Source: Streptomyces coffeae (GTDB taxonomy: Bacteria; Actinomycetota; Actinomycetes; Streptomycetales; Streptomycetaceae). Taken from it: DNA of 64,000 nt. A program made the position numbers and the translations under genes. Under the pieces are notes generated by a model. The model searched no databases. It was given only the letters and a program-made list of their open reading frames with translations, and had not been told where the DNA came from. Where the stretch lies: positions 124,001 to 188,000 of the forward strand of contig NZ_JAERRF010000009.1 in NCBI RefSeq assembly GCF_016741875.1, read 5' to 3'. Positions 46,275 through 55,446 of this stretch are shown one piece after another. Numbering within the stretch: position 1 is the stretch's first letter; each line of letters begins with the position of its first letter.

Positions 46275-48275
46275 CTACCGTGTGCCGTGCGACTCCTGCT
46301 GCCACAGGGCCTCGCACAGCAGGTCCAGACCCTGGCGCAGATGGCGCCGGTAGGTGCCGTACGGGAGGCTGAGGCGGCGGGCGGCGGCCTCCTGCGTGGG
46401 CGCACCGGAGAAGTAACTCGCCGTCAGGGCGTCACGGGCGCGCACTCCGCGCGGGTCACGGGCGAGGTCGTCGACGGCCTGGCGCAGCAGGGCACGCAGT
46501 TCCTCGGCAGGATCGATGAGGTCGGCCGCCAAGCGGGCGCGCATCAGGGCGCAGGCCGCGAAGGTGGCCGGGTCGCGCCAGTGCGCCAGGGCTTCGCGCA
46601 CGGCCTGGCCGAACTCTGCGCGCGAGACGGCTGACGGCCCCGGCTCAGCAGGGACGTCGGGCGCCGACATGAAGCGGCCGAGCCAGGTCTCGACAGGCAC
46701 CTGACGCCAGTCGACGCCGAACAGCCCGTAGGTGTACGCACCGACCCGCGGTCGCGCACCGGTGTCACTCAGGGTTCCCTTGACACGCTCGGCCCACGTC
46801 TCGGCGTCCCGGAAGACGGCGAAGCCATAGGCACGGCCGCGGGCACGGGCGGACTCCGCCTGGGCACGGGAGCTGCTCAGGTCGATGACGCGCGAGGGGA
46901 CCTGGTACCGCTCGGGGTAGATCGAAAATCGGCTGATGCCGATGTGCTCGCCGGGGCCCACCGGTGCGGTGGCGTTGGTGTACTCCCACGCCGCGGCGAC
47001 GACGGGATCGGTGGCCAGATCCTGGGGGTCGGGAGGAGCCGGCAGGGCGAGCCGGGCCGTGAACGCCACAGTCTCGCCCGTGCTCACCAGACGGTAGACG
47101 CTGAAGGCCTGCGGCTGGCGCCGCACCCAGTAGCGGACCAGATCCGCAGAAGCGGAGCCTTCACTCTCCTCCGCCATGCGCAGCACGGCGTCGATATCGT
47201 CCGGATGCAGGGGGCAGTCGTGCACCTCGTCCTCGCGGGACCAGGTGCGCAGTCGGGCCACGGTCTTCCCCTCACGGAAGAGGTAGAAGAGCTCGTCCGT
47301 GACCGTCCACACCCGTTCCTCGGGCGCCTCGCGCAGCAGGCGCAGGTACTCCTCCGCCAGGCGCCGGCGCATCGCCACGAAGGCGTTGGGAGCTCGCCAG
47401 CGCAGATCGGCAGCCAGCGTCTCGCGTGCGGCGTCGTGCGGGTAGAGCCCCCGGGAGGTGGTCTCCATGAACGGCAAGTCCCTCAGCCAGGCGAACAGCA
47501 CATGGGCGTCCTCCTCGGGCAGGACCGCGTGGAGCAGTTCCTCGGACGTCGCATGCGCCTGCGCGGCCACCTCCAGAGCGCGACGGTGGGCCGCCGTCGG
47601 CACCTCCCCGATCAACCCCGCCAGCAGGGTTCGCAGAACGTCGGCCGAAGGCGTCCACATCTCCTCACTGCTCCAGCCCGTCGGCCCCGCGGCCGCCGCC
47701 AGGGACAGCGCCAGCGGATTGCCTCCGGCGAAGCGGAGCACCCGCTCCCGCCACTCGGGCCGCAGCCGCGCCGCGGCCAACAGACTGCGGCACTGCTCCT
47801 CGGAGAACGGCTCCAGTTCACGAACGTGCAGGAGCCCGGCCCAGGCGGGATCAGCGGTCCACTGCGCCTGCGGAGCGAGACGGCCCGCCAGAACGGCCAG
47901 GGCGCCGTCCGCGGCCCGGGGCAGGAACCGCTGCCACAGCCAGCTCTCCAGCCACTGGCAATGCTCGAAGGAGTCCACGAACAGGACCGCGCCGGCAACG
48001 TCCAGGAAAGGAGCCGCCGCACGCTCGAAGTCGGCCGGGTCCCGGCTGACGAAACGGCCGTCCAGTTCGAGGAGCGGCCGGCCCGTCGCACGGGCCTGAT
48101 CCGCCAGAGACCGCAGCAGCGTCGACTTCCCGATGCCGCCCGGCCCGTACAGGTAGAACGCGAACGGTGCCTGCGGATCTCCGTCCATGGCCGCCTCGAA
48201 GCGGCCGAGTTCCTCCTCCCGGCCGATGAAGGCCCGCTCCCGCGCTCTGCTCAGTCTCTCTCCCACGGACACCAT
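46275..48275 (-). CDS. STAND-type ATPase transcriptional regulator
   Basis: The 666-residue protein has an N-terminal NTPase with P-loop LYGPGGIGKSTLLRS (near 45), Walker B VLFVDSFEHCQW and a winged-helix extension. A middle region (about 350-560) of unknown fold follows. The C-terminal about 60 residues (ALTASYFSGAPTQEAAARRL, then LPYGTYRRHLRQG) look like a sigma-region-4-type or LuxR-like HTH. It resembles LAL-type switches, with a long sensor in an unusual place. It is encoded directly upstream of the decamer-repeat operator and probably activates the MFS operon, its own, or both. Confidence 0.75.
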   Translation of the reverse strand: MVSVGERLSRARERAFIGREEELGRFEAAMDGDPQAPFAFYLYGPGGIGKSTLLRSLADQARATGRPLLELDGRFVSRDPADFERAAAPFLDVAGAVLFVDSFEHCQWLESWLWQRFLPRAADGALAVLAGRLAPQAQWTADPAWAGLLHVRELEPFSEEQCRSLLAAARLRPEWRERVLRFAGGNPLALSLAAAAGPTGWSSEEMWTPSADVLRTLLAGLIGEVPTAAHRRALEVAAQAHATSEELLHAVLPEEDAHVLFAWLRDLPFMETTSRGLYPHDAARETLAADLRWRAPNAFVAMRRRLAEEYLRLLREAPEERVWTVTDELFYLFREGKTVARLRTWSREDEVHDCPLHPDDIDAVLRMAEESEGSASADLVRYWVRRQPQAFSVYRLVSTGETVAFTARLALPAPPDPQDLATDPVVAAAWEYTNATAPVGPGEHIGISRFSIYPERYQVPSRVIDLSSSRAQAESARARGRAYGFAVFRDAETWAERVKGTLSDTGARPRVGAYTYGLFGVDWRQVPVETWLGRFMSAPDVPAEPGPSAVSRAEFGQAVREALAHWRDPATFAACALMRARLAADLIDPAEELRALLRQAVDDLARDPRGVRARDALTASYFSGAPTQEAAARRLSLPYGTYRRHLRQGLDLLCEALWQQESHGTR

Positions 48276-48628
48276 GCCCGCTCCCCTCCCACGTCCCGGC
48301 AGGGGCCGACCATGCCCGGACGCCCCCTCCGAGCCCCGCGGCGACAGGCACCCGAGTCCAGCCCTCGGCGGAGAGCCGGTCTGCTTTCACCGCCCTGCTC
48401 GAACCGAACGGTAGCCGAACACACCACCAATTGACTCGAGGGAAACAACTGGAGTATCAGACGTCCTCAGGCGAGACAGCACACCGGGCGCGACGCCGGC
48501 CTGGCTCAGCGCACGCTCGTCGAGCCGCTGCCGCGGTCGGGCTGAGGTCCGCATGAGCGTGCTTCCGATCAACCCCAGGTCTTGCCGCTGACGAGGGCGG
48601 GGACGGCGGTGGGGCGCGACATGACGGA

Positions 48629-48657
48629 ACGGCCCCCGCGGGGGAGCCGGGGGCCGT
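48629..48657. terminator. Hairpin terminator 1 downstream of the DUF4232 gene
   Basis: ACGGCCCCCG (48629-48638) and CGGGGGCCGT (48648-48657) form a perfect 10-bp stem with a 9-nt loop. It is the second of two tandem hairpins downstream of the minus-strand lipoprotein gene. Confidence 0.6.
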
Positions 48658-48664
48658 CGGTCAG

Positions 48665-48693
48665 CGGGCAGCCGCAGGGGAGTCGGCTGCCCG
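48665..48693. terminator. Hairpin terminator 2 downstream of the DUF4232 gene
   Basis: CGGGCAGCCG (48665-48674) and CGGCTGCCCG (48684-48693) form a perfect 10-bp stem with a 9-nt loop, 35 nt after the lipoprotein stop and 7 nt from the other hairpin. Confidence 0.6.
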
Positions 48694-48727
48694 GGTCTTC
48701 CGGGTGCGAACGTGACCCGTTGCCTAA

Positions 48728-49381
48728 TCAGTTGAGCGCGTCGGAGATGTCGCTCTGCCAGTACGTGACCTTCGCGCTGTCGTCGATGTACACCGAGCCG
48801 CCGGGCAGCGAGACGGAGGTGGCGGTGTCGGAGCCCTCGAGGTACACCTCCAGCTTGGTGACCTTGGTGCCATTCGTGCCGGAACCATCGGCGCTGGAGG
48901 TGAGGATGCCCGCGTAGCCGGACTTGCCGGGCGCGAGGGTGACGACGGCCTGCGGCTTCGTGGCCTCCACGACCGGGGTGGCCGCCTGCCCGTCGTCGAA
49001 CCGCAGCGCGGGGGCGCCCGGGAGGGAGCAGGTGGCACCGGACTTGTTGGTGGCCTGGAGCAGCAGGTAGTTGACCGGCCGGGGGGCCTTGGTGACGCTC
49101 ATGGACACCTTGTCCGGATCACAAGTGCCGACCTTGGAGCCGCCCCCTTGAGCGCCGCCCTGGGCACCGGCGTCGGCGCCGCCTCCCGCGTTCGTGTCCT
49201 GCTTCCCGCCGCCCTTGGAGTCGGAGCCCGTGGCAGCGGCCGAACTCTCCGCGGAACCGGACCGCTTGACCCCGTCCGCGTCATCGCTGTTGCACGCGGC
49301 CAGGGTGAGGGCGGCGGCCACGAGGGTCACGCTGGCGACAGCGGTGCGGATGGTACGGGCGTTGGTGGCGGTGATCGACAT
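48728..49381 (-). CDS. DUF4232 lipoprotein
   Basis: The 217-residue exported lipoprotein has an N-terminal hydrophobic signal ending in a lipobox (ALTLAACNS, Cys near 30). A Gly/Ser/Ala-rich linker runs to about residue 85, followed by a DUF4232 domain (about 85-217; VNYLLLQATNKSGATCSLPG, VTLAPGKSGYAGIL). DUF4232 proteins are common in actinobacteria and have no established function. The gene has its own tandem terminators and appears monocistronic. Confidence 0.9.
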   Translation of the reverse strand: MSITATNARTIRTAVASVTLVAAALTLAACNSDDADGVKRSGSAESSAAATGSDSKGGGKQDTNAGGGADAGAQGGAQGGGSKVGTCDPDKVSMSVTKAPRPVNYLLLQATNKSGATCSLPGAPALRFDDGQAATPVVEATKPQAVVTLAPGKSGYAGILTSSADGSGTNGTKVTKLEVYLEGSDTATSVSLPGGSVYIDDSAKVTYWQSDISDALN

Positions 49382-50142
49382 GGTGGTTCCCCCCAGTGGG
49401 ATGTGGTCGTCTTGCGGTACGTCTCAAGACTGTCCGGCCCCGCTGGCGTACGGCTGCTGTACCGCTGCCGCACCGCTAACGTCTCACTAACGCGCACCGT
49501 CGCGTGGCGGGGCGTCGACCATGACTACCTCCGCTGTCTCCAACGGGCAGCGCTGGACGGTCCGTTCCGGCCCGGAGCACGGCACCGTCGGCGGCACGCC
49601 GTCCACCATCGGGATGTCCGGCTCCGCGCCATGACACGCAACCTCCTCTCGCCCCGTGCCCTCTTCCATGTCGGCCATGACCGTACGCACAGGCGTGCGC
49701 GGTCCCGGCCGTACACCGGCTGACCTACCTCACGAGGACACACCGCCGTGACACCCGACGAACACTTCGACCGCACCTCCGACGGTCTCATCGACCGTCG
49801 GCGCGCAGCCCCTTGCGTTCCTCGGGAAACGCACGGCTCGGTTCACGGGGAATCGGCTCACCATGCGTCGGCGACACCGGACAGGTGCGTAGCCGCCCCC
49901 GCTGCCGACCGTTCCGAGGACACCGGTCGTCGGCGTTCCGGCCCTCGCCGGCCGGCGGACGGCCCACCGAGGAACCGGGGCACATACGGGCCGGTGGTGG
50001 TGCGCCGCCTCGCGCCCCGGACCGTATGACGCTCGCCGGCACCCGGGCCGTCCGGGCGCACGCCGGAATCGCAGGAGCCGTCCGAGCCGCCGTCTGTCCT
50101 GGCACAGACGGCCTCGATGCACACGACCGACTTGGGGCAGAC
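49382..50142. other. 761-nt stretch without a recognised gene
   Basis: It lies between the divergent lipoprotein and FHA-ABC genes. Short open frames on both strands have no recognisable domain. The promoters of both flanking genes should be here. I see no repeats or RNA gene. Confidence 0.45.
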
Positions 50143-53064
50143 GTGCCGGAACTTGTACTGCATGCCAATGGACGCACCTGGACCCTGGACGCGTCCCGTA
50201 GCTACACCATCGGGCGCGACCATCAGGCCGACATCTCGTGCATCGACCGCCGAGTCTCCCGGCGGCACGTCACGATCCGCTGCGACAGCGGGACGTGGGT
50301 CATCGAGGACCTCGGCAGCGCGAATGGCACGTTCGCGGAGGGACGCCGCATCCAGCGGATCGAGATCGGCCACGGTTCGATCGTCCGGCTGGGGGACGTC
50401 TCCAGCGGCATGCGGCTGGACTTCACCGGGGCCCCCGGCGCCTCACCGGCGGTGGGTGGCGACCACGCGGGTGCTGCCGCGCAGGTCCGCGCGGCGGTGC
50501 ACCAGGGCGAGGCCCGTGAGGAGGCCCGAGGTGCCACGGGTCGGGGTACGTCGGCGGCCCCCGCCGCACCCCCGGTGGCGCCCGGTGCCCGGGAGGGGAC
50601 GGCTCCGGGAGCCCCGGCGGGCGCGGCAGCTTCAGCGTGGCCGGCGGCCCCGACCGGTAGGGCTGCCCCCACCGGCGCGGCGGCGGGTTCCGCCCCCTCC
50701 GGCCCGCCCGCCTCGGACCCGTCGATTTCCGGCCCGTCGGCCGCGTCGGCACGACCGGCGACCGCGTCGGCTCCGGCCCCGGCCCCCGCCCCGTCGTCCT
50801 CCGCTGCCCGGCCGCCTCGCGAGCCGAAGCCCGCCAGGGTCACCGAACCGAGGCCCGAGTACGAGGCTGCCCCGGCCGACGGCCCCTTCCGGCCCCTCCC
50901 CCACCGCGGCGCATCCGGCCCCGTCAATGCCCCCCTGTCTGGGGCCACCGCACGCGCGGGCGACGCCCGGGACCCCCATCACCCCACCCGGCCCGACGGA
51001 GACAGAGACGGGCCCCGTGGAGCGGCCGCGGCACTCTTCATCGACCGGGACCCGTCGGGCGTCCACCCGATCGTCCTGGGACAGCAGCTGCGCATCGGCC
51101 GCGCGCAGGACAACGAACTCGTGGTGGAGAGCCCGCACGTCTCCCGCCACCACGCGGAGTTCCGGCCCTTGCCCGATGGCCGCTTCGAGATCGTCGACCT
51201 CGGCAGCCACAACGGCACCTATGTCAACGGGCAGCCCGTGGACCGCCGGATCATCGGCCCGTACGACATCGTCGGTGTCGGCCACTCCACCTTCCGCCTC
51301 GCCGGGGACCGGCTGGAGGAGTTCGTCGACACCGGTGAAGTCTCCTTCGCGGCCCGGAACTTGACGGTGACGGTGGGGCGTGGCAAGACCATCCTGGACG
51401 ACGTCTCCTTCGGTGTCCCGGAGAAGTCGCTGGTGGCGGTGATCGGGCCGTCCGGCTCCGGGAAGTCCACGCTCCTGCGCGCGCTCACCGGCTACCGGCC
51501 CGCCGACCGCGGCCAGGTCCTCTATGACCACCGCGATCTCTACACCCAGTTCGCCGAGCTACGACGCCGTATCGGCCTCGTTCCGCAGGACGACATCCTG
51601 CACAAGGAGCTGACCGTCGACACCGCTCTGACGTACGCAGCCAGGCTCCGCTTCCCCGGTGACACCAAGGCCGCCGAGCGCAAGGCCCGTATCGACGAGG
51701 TGCTTCAGGAGCTGAGACTCGACGTCCACCGGGACAAGAAGGTCGCCTCGCTCTCCGGCGGTCAGCGCAAGCGGGTGTCCGTCGCCCTGGAACTGCTGAC
51801 CAAGCCCTCTCTGCTCTTCCTCGACGAGCCCACCTCAGGTCTGGACCCGGGCCTGGACCGCGACGTCATGAAGTTGCTGCGGGGGCTCGCCGACGACGGC
51901 CGCACCGTCCTGGTGGTAACGCACTCCGTCGCCGAACTGGCCCTGTGCGACCGCGTGTTGGTGCTGGCTCCCGGTGGCTCCATGGCCTACTTCGGTGCCC
52001 CGGACGAGGCCCTGGACTTCTTCGGCCACGACAGCTGGGCTGATGTCTTTTCCGCCTTCGAGAACCATCGCGACGACAACTGGGGCGGGCGCTGGCGGGC
52101 TTCCCCGCAGTACGAGCGATGCGCCGCGGAGACCGCCTCGGCCGTACCGCCGCAGGAGCCGGGCACCCTTCCGGCGCAGCCGCCCGCGCGAGCCGCGCAG
52201 CCCAAACCACAGCGCTGGACCGGGCAGTTGTGGACCCTGATCCGCCGCTATGTGTCGGTCATCGCCTCCGACAAGGGCTTCATGGCGCTGATGCTGCTGC
52301 TCCCGGCCGTACTGGGCGGAGTCAGCTGTCTGATTCCGGCGACGTACGGACTCGCCCCGCCACCGCCCGACAGCCGATTCCGCTACAACCAGGAGGCCGG
52401 AACCATTTTGCTGGTGCTGGTCGTCGGCATGTGTTTCTCCGGCGCGGCCAACTCCGTACGCGAATTGATCAAGGAACGGGTGATCTACGAACGGGAGAGA
52501 GCCACAGGTCTGTCCCGGTCCGCGTATCTGATGTCGAAGGTGGTCGTCCTCGGTCTGATCACCGCGATGCAGGGTGTTGTCATCTGCGCGATCGGCTTCT
52601 CCGTCCGGCAACTGCCCGCCCAGGGACTGCTCATGCCCACGGCGGTCGAGGTCTGTGTGGTGATCGGTGCGCTGGGCTTCACGTCCATGATGTTCGGCCT
52701 GGTCATCTCCGCGCTGGTGAGGACCTCCGAGAAGACCATGCCGCTGCTGGTGATGTTCGCCGTCGTCCAGGTCGTCTTCACCGGCGTCCTCTTCAAGCTG
52801 TTCAACTCTCCGGGCATCGAACAAGTCGGCTGGCTGATGCCCGCCCGCTGGGCGGTCGCGGGCGCCGGGACCACACTCGACCTGGCGCACACGATGCCGC
52901 CCTGGAATCTCGACAAGCCGGACGATCTCGACCCGCTGTGGGCCCACACCGCCACCCAGTGGGGCATCGACCTCGGCGTGCTCCTGGCGATCAGTCTGGT
53001 CTGCGGCTTCACCGTGGCCCGCCTGCTACGTCGGCACGAACCCGAGGTCATGCGCGACGAGTAG
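50143..53064 (+). CDS. FHA-FHA-ABC transporter fusion (ATPase and permease)
   Basis: The 973-residue protein starts with a FHA domain (about 1-95; YTIGRDHQADISC, RRVSRRH, GSANGTF). A low-complexity Pro/Ala linker (about 100-300) leads to a second FHA domain (about 305-395; LRIGRAQDNELVV, HVSRHHAEF, GSHNGTY). An ABC ATPase follows (P-loop GPSGSGKST, signature LSGGQRKRVS, Walker B LLFLDEPTSGLD) and an ABC-2 permease of six helices (about 710-960). It resembles mycobacterial Rv1747-type exporters, in which FHA domains bind phosphothreonine and so couple transport to Ser/Thr kinases. I chose the GTG at 50143 because FHA similarity starts there; the open frame further upstream is not conserved-looking. 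The substrate is unknown. Confidence 0.88.
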   Translation: MPELVLHANGRTWTLDASRSYTIGRDHQADISCIDRRVSRRHVTIRCDSGTWVIEDLGSANGTFAEGRRIQRIEIGHGSIVRLGDVSSGMRLDFTGAPGASPAVGGDHAGAAAQVRAAVHQGEAREEARGATGRGTSAAPAAPPVAPGAREGTAPGAPAGAAASAWPAAPTGRAAPTGAAAGSAPSGPPASDPSISGPSAASARPATASAPAPAPAPSSSAARPPREPKPARVTEPRPEYEAAPADGPFRPLPHRGASGPVNAPLSGATARAGDARDPHHPTRPDGDRDGPRGAAAALFIDRDPSGVHPIVLGQQLRIGRAQDNELVVESPHVSRHHAEFRPLPDGRFEIVDLGSHNGTYVNGQPVDRRIIGPYDIVGVGHSTFRLAGDRLEEFVDTGEVSFAARNLTVTVGRGKTILDDVSFGVPEKSLVAVIGPSGSGKSTLLRALTGYRPADRGQVLYDHRDLYTQFAELRRRIGLVPQDDILHKELTVDTALTYAARLRFPGDTKAAERKARIDEVLQELRLDVHRDKKVASLSGGQRKRVSVALELLTKPSLLFLDEPTSGLDPGLDRDVMKLLRGLADDGRTVLVVTHSVAELALCDRVLVLAPGGSMAYFGAPDEALDFFGHDSWADVFSAFENHRDDNWGGRWRASPQYERCAAETASAVPPQEPGTLPAQPPARAAQPKPQRWTGQLWTLIRRYVSVIASDKGFMALMLLLPAVLGGVSCLIPATYGLAPPPPDSRFRYNQEAGTILLVLVVGMCFSGAANSVRELIKERVIYERERATGLSRSAYLMSKVVVLGLITAMQGVVICAIGFSVRQLPAQGLLMPTAVEVCVVIGALGFTSMMFGLVISALVRTSEKTMPLLVMFAVVQVVFTGVLFKLFNSPGIEQVGWLMPARWAVAGAGTTLDLAHTMPPWNLDKPDDLDPLWAHTATQWGIDLGVLLAISLVCGFTVARLLRRHEPEVMRDE

Positions 53065-53071
53065 TGCTTCG

Positions 53072-54262
53072 TCAGGTGCTGGATCCGTGGTACACGGCCG
53101 GATAGTTGATGTTAATGATCTGTTCTGCGTGGAACTCTGTTCGCCGCGGGTCGGAACCGACCGGCGCAAGCATCAACCGGGCGGACAGCGGTTTCCCCCA
53201 CCGTGCGGACAGTGCTGCCATATCCCTGATCATGGCGACGATCTCGTGCTCGGGAACCGAGCCGGGCAAGGGGATCGTGTCCAGACCCGCACCGCAGACC
53301 GACGAATACGCGAGCACCGAGTCGGCGTCGATCCGGCCCTCCTGCCAGGCGTGTGCGAGCACCCTGTCTTCGAGTATGGGGAGCATCAGACCCGCGTATC
53401 CGACGGTGGGTTGGCTGACCGTCCGGATACCGGCCGTCACAGCAGCGCAGGTCGCGATGGTGCCAGGCGAACCGAACCGGATACCGCCGACGCGTTCGAG
53501 GAACTCTCCGATGCTGGCATCGGGTGCGCAGGCCGGCGACGGATCGAAACCATGGAACAGCAGACCGCGTCGTTCGCACGACGGTCTCAGCAGGCCTTCG
53601 ATGGCGGCGAGTTGTTCCTCCAGACATGTCCTGGTCAGTTGTGTCGCCTCCGCGAGGTCACGGGGGCGATCCGCTCGGGCGCGGGCGAGCAGCGTGCCGG
53701 TCGACTGCAACCCCACGCTCACGCCTGCACGAAGGCCGTCGCTGAAGGATCCCGGGAACAACGGAGCGTTGGCGTTCAGGTTGGCGGCTGCCGCGAAGCG
53801 GAAGTTGGCATCTCCGTCACGGCTCGCCAACTCGCGGATGACGGACCCGCTGAAATCGACGGCAGCGTGGTCCACGGTGGCACCGTCGGCGACCATAACA
53901 GCCATGAACAGCGATGGGTACGCGGTCAACACATCCGCGACGTCAGAAGGCTCGAGATCCACCAGCGCACCAGGCCGCAATGCGGTCAACGAGGCGCTGC
54001 CCACGCCCGCACGTCGGCAGCCGTCCACCAGATCAGCTGCGCGCGCGAGGAGTCGGTCGTGGTCCAGCGGCTCGTCGAGTGCCGGGCTGGACAGGCGGAC
54101 CGTCTGGACGTCGAACCCGGCCCGCGCGATCTCGTCACCGATCTCCCGTGCCTTCTCACCGTATTCGCTGATGCCGGTGACACTGACTCGCCCGTCCTGG
54201 AACACTTCGTCAGGGAGGCAGAGGGTCACGGCGCGTATATGAGAAGAGGGCGTAGTATCCAT
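53072..54262 (-). CDS. DUF711 (UPF0210/PFL-like) family protein in a biosynthetic operon
   Basis: The 396-residue protein resembles the DUF711 family: NFRFAAAANLNANAPLFPGS, FEVGxG-like GVSVGLQSTG, IRFGSPGTIATCAAVTAGIR, VGYAGLMLPILEDR and CGAGLDTIPLPG. The family has solved structures but no settled reaction. It is the last gene of the seven-gene operon from 61210 and its ATG overlaps the P450 stop by one base (TGATG), so it is translationally coupled to biosynthetic enzymes. That context argues for a catalytic or resistance role in the pathway. The start codon is fixed by this overlap. Confidence 0.75.
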   Translation of the reverse strand: MDTTPSSHIRAVTLCLPDEVFQDGRVSVTGISEYGEKAREIGDEIARAGFDVQTVRLSSPALDEPLDHDRLLARAADLVDGCRRAGVGSASLTALRPGALVDLEPSDVADVLTAYPSLFMAVMVADGATVDHAAVDFSGSVIRELASRDGDANFRFAAAANLNANAPLFPGSFSDGLRAGVSVGLQSTGTLLARARADRPRDLAEATQLTRTCLEEQLAAIEGLLRPSCERRGLLFHGFDPSPACAPDASIGEFLERVGGIRFGSPGTIATCAAVTAGIRTVSQPTVGYAGLMLPILEDRVLAHAWQEGRIDADSVLAYSSVCGAGLDTIPLPGSVPEHEIVAMIRDMAALSARWGKPLSARLMLAPVGSDPRRTEFHAEQIININYPAVYHGSST

Positions 54263-55446
54263 CACTTGTGGAGCACCACCGGAAGTTCGTTCAAGCCCCA
54301 CGTGAAATTCGACCCGTTGTAACGGGGCGCACCCTCGAGTGTCAGCGACCTCACCATGCTGCGCAGCGTCCGGAGATACGCCGCGATTTCCAGCCTCGCG
54401 AGCCGGCTCCCCAGACATATATGGCGGCCCGCACCGAAGCTCAGATGCCGGTTGCCGGTCCGTCCGACGTCGAACGTGTCCGGGTTGTCGAATATCTCTT
54501 CGTCTCGGTTGGCTGAGCCGATCCAGGTCACGACGCGTTGGCCGGGCGCGATCTCGACCGCACCGATCCGGACTGCCTCGGTCGCGGTCCGCAGCACATG
54601 CATTCCGGGCACCGACCAGCGCAGTCCTTCCTCGGTGGCGATGGCCGGGTCGACATCCCCTCGGGCGATTCGACGCCACTGGTCCGGGTGCTCCGCCAGC
54701 TGATGCGTAAGCGCTGCCAGCGTGTACCGGGTCGTTTCGTTCCCACCGGCCAGAATGCCGCTGAAGTTGAAGACCAGTTCCTCGTCGGTCAGTTGCGGAC
54801 TGCTGTGAGTCCGAGCGGTGATCCCGCTGATGAAGTCGTTCGTGGCGGTTCTGCGGTTCTCCTTCACCATGTCGGTGAAATACTTGAAAATCTCACCGTT
54901 TGCCGCGATACGGCGAACTTCCGAGGGAGATTCGAAGGCCTCGGTGGTCTGTTTCCCTATCCATTCCCAGTCTGAACGGGGTAACCCCATGATCGCGCAG
55001 ATGACATCGGTCGGGATGCGTTCCAGATGCTTGATCAGATCCGGTTCCGGGTACTGAAGGGCCGTGGCCACGACATCGGCGACGACTTTCTCCACATACG
55101 CTTCGGCCCTGCCGAGAATCTCATGCGAGAACGGCTGGATGAGCACGCGCTTCATCCGCGTGTGATCGGGCGGGTCGGACACGATGAGCATCTTGTTCGC
55201 GACGGCGTCGACGGCGGAGTCCGCCGAGCCCAGCCGCATCCCTTTCACCGAGCTCATCCTCGTGGTGTCTCTGTGAACGGACACCACGTCGTGGTACTTG
55301 GTGACGCTCCAGAACCCCTCCGGCTCCCCGGCCGGATGCTGCCAGGACACTGGATCGTTTGCCCGGTACCAGGCGAAGACCTCGTAGAACGTGGTTCCCT
55401 GGAACAGACCTGGCTCGAACAGGTCCGGCGCCGTGCGCTGGTTCAT
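54262..55446 (-). CDS. Cytochrome P450, probable aminoacyl-carrier hydroxylase
   Basis: The 394-residue P450 has the I-helix ILAGGNETTRYTL (normal acid-Thr pair), the EGLRWSVP K-helix region and the heme loop FGAGRHICLG (Cys near 343). It begins at the ATG at 55446, overlapping the thioesterase stop by 4 nt. Its operon neighbours are an A-T didomain and a type II thioesterase. The trio A-T, P450, TE is the arrangement known for making free beta-hydroxy amino acids (for example NikP1/NikQ/NikP2 or NovH/NovI), so hydroxylation of a carrier-bound amino acid is the best guess. This rests on context. Confidence 0.88.
   Translation of the reverse strand: MNQRTAPDLFEPGLFQGTTFYEVFAWYRANDPVSWQHPAGEPEGFWSVTKYHDVVSVHRDTTRMSSVKGMRLGSADSAVDAVANKMLIVSDPPDHTRMKRVLIQPFSHEILGRAEAYVEKVVADVVATALQYPEPDLIKHLERIPTDVICAIMGLPRSDWEWIGKQTTEAFESPSEVRRIAANGEIFKYFTDMVKENRRTATNDFISGITARTHSSPQLTDEELVFNFSGILAGGNETTRYTLAALTHQLAEHPDQWRRIARGDVDPAIATEEGLRWSVPGMHVLRTATEAVRIGAVEIAPGQRVVTWIGSANRDEEIFDNPDTFDVGRTGNRHLSFGAGRHICLGSRLARLEIAAYLRTLRSMVRSLTLEGAPRYNGSNFTWGLNELPVVLHK

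Noticed and set aside
49519..49633. Small plus-strand ORF beginning MTTSAVSNGQRW
   Set aside because: No ribosome site or family; lies in a stretch where all frames look non-coding.
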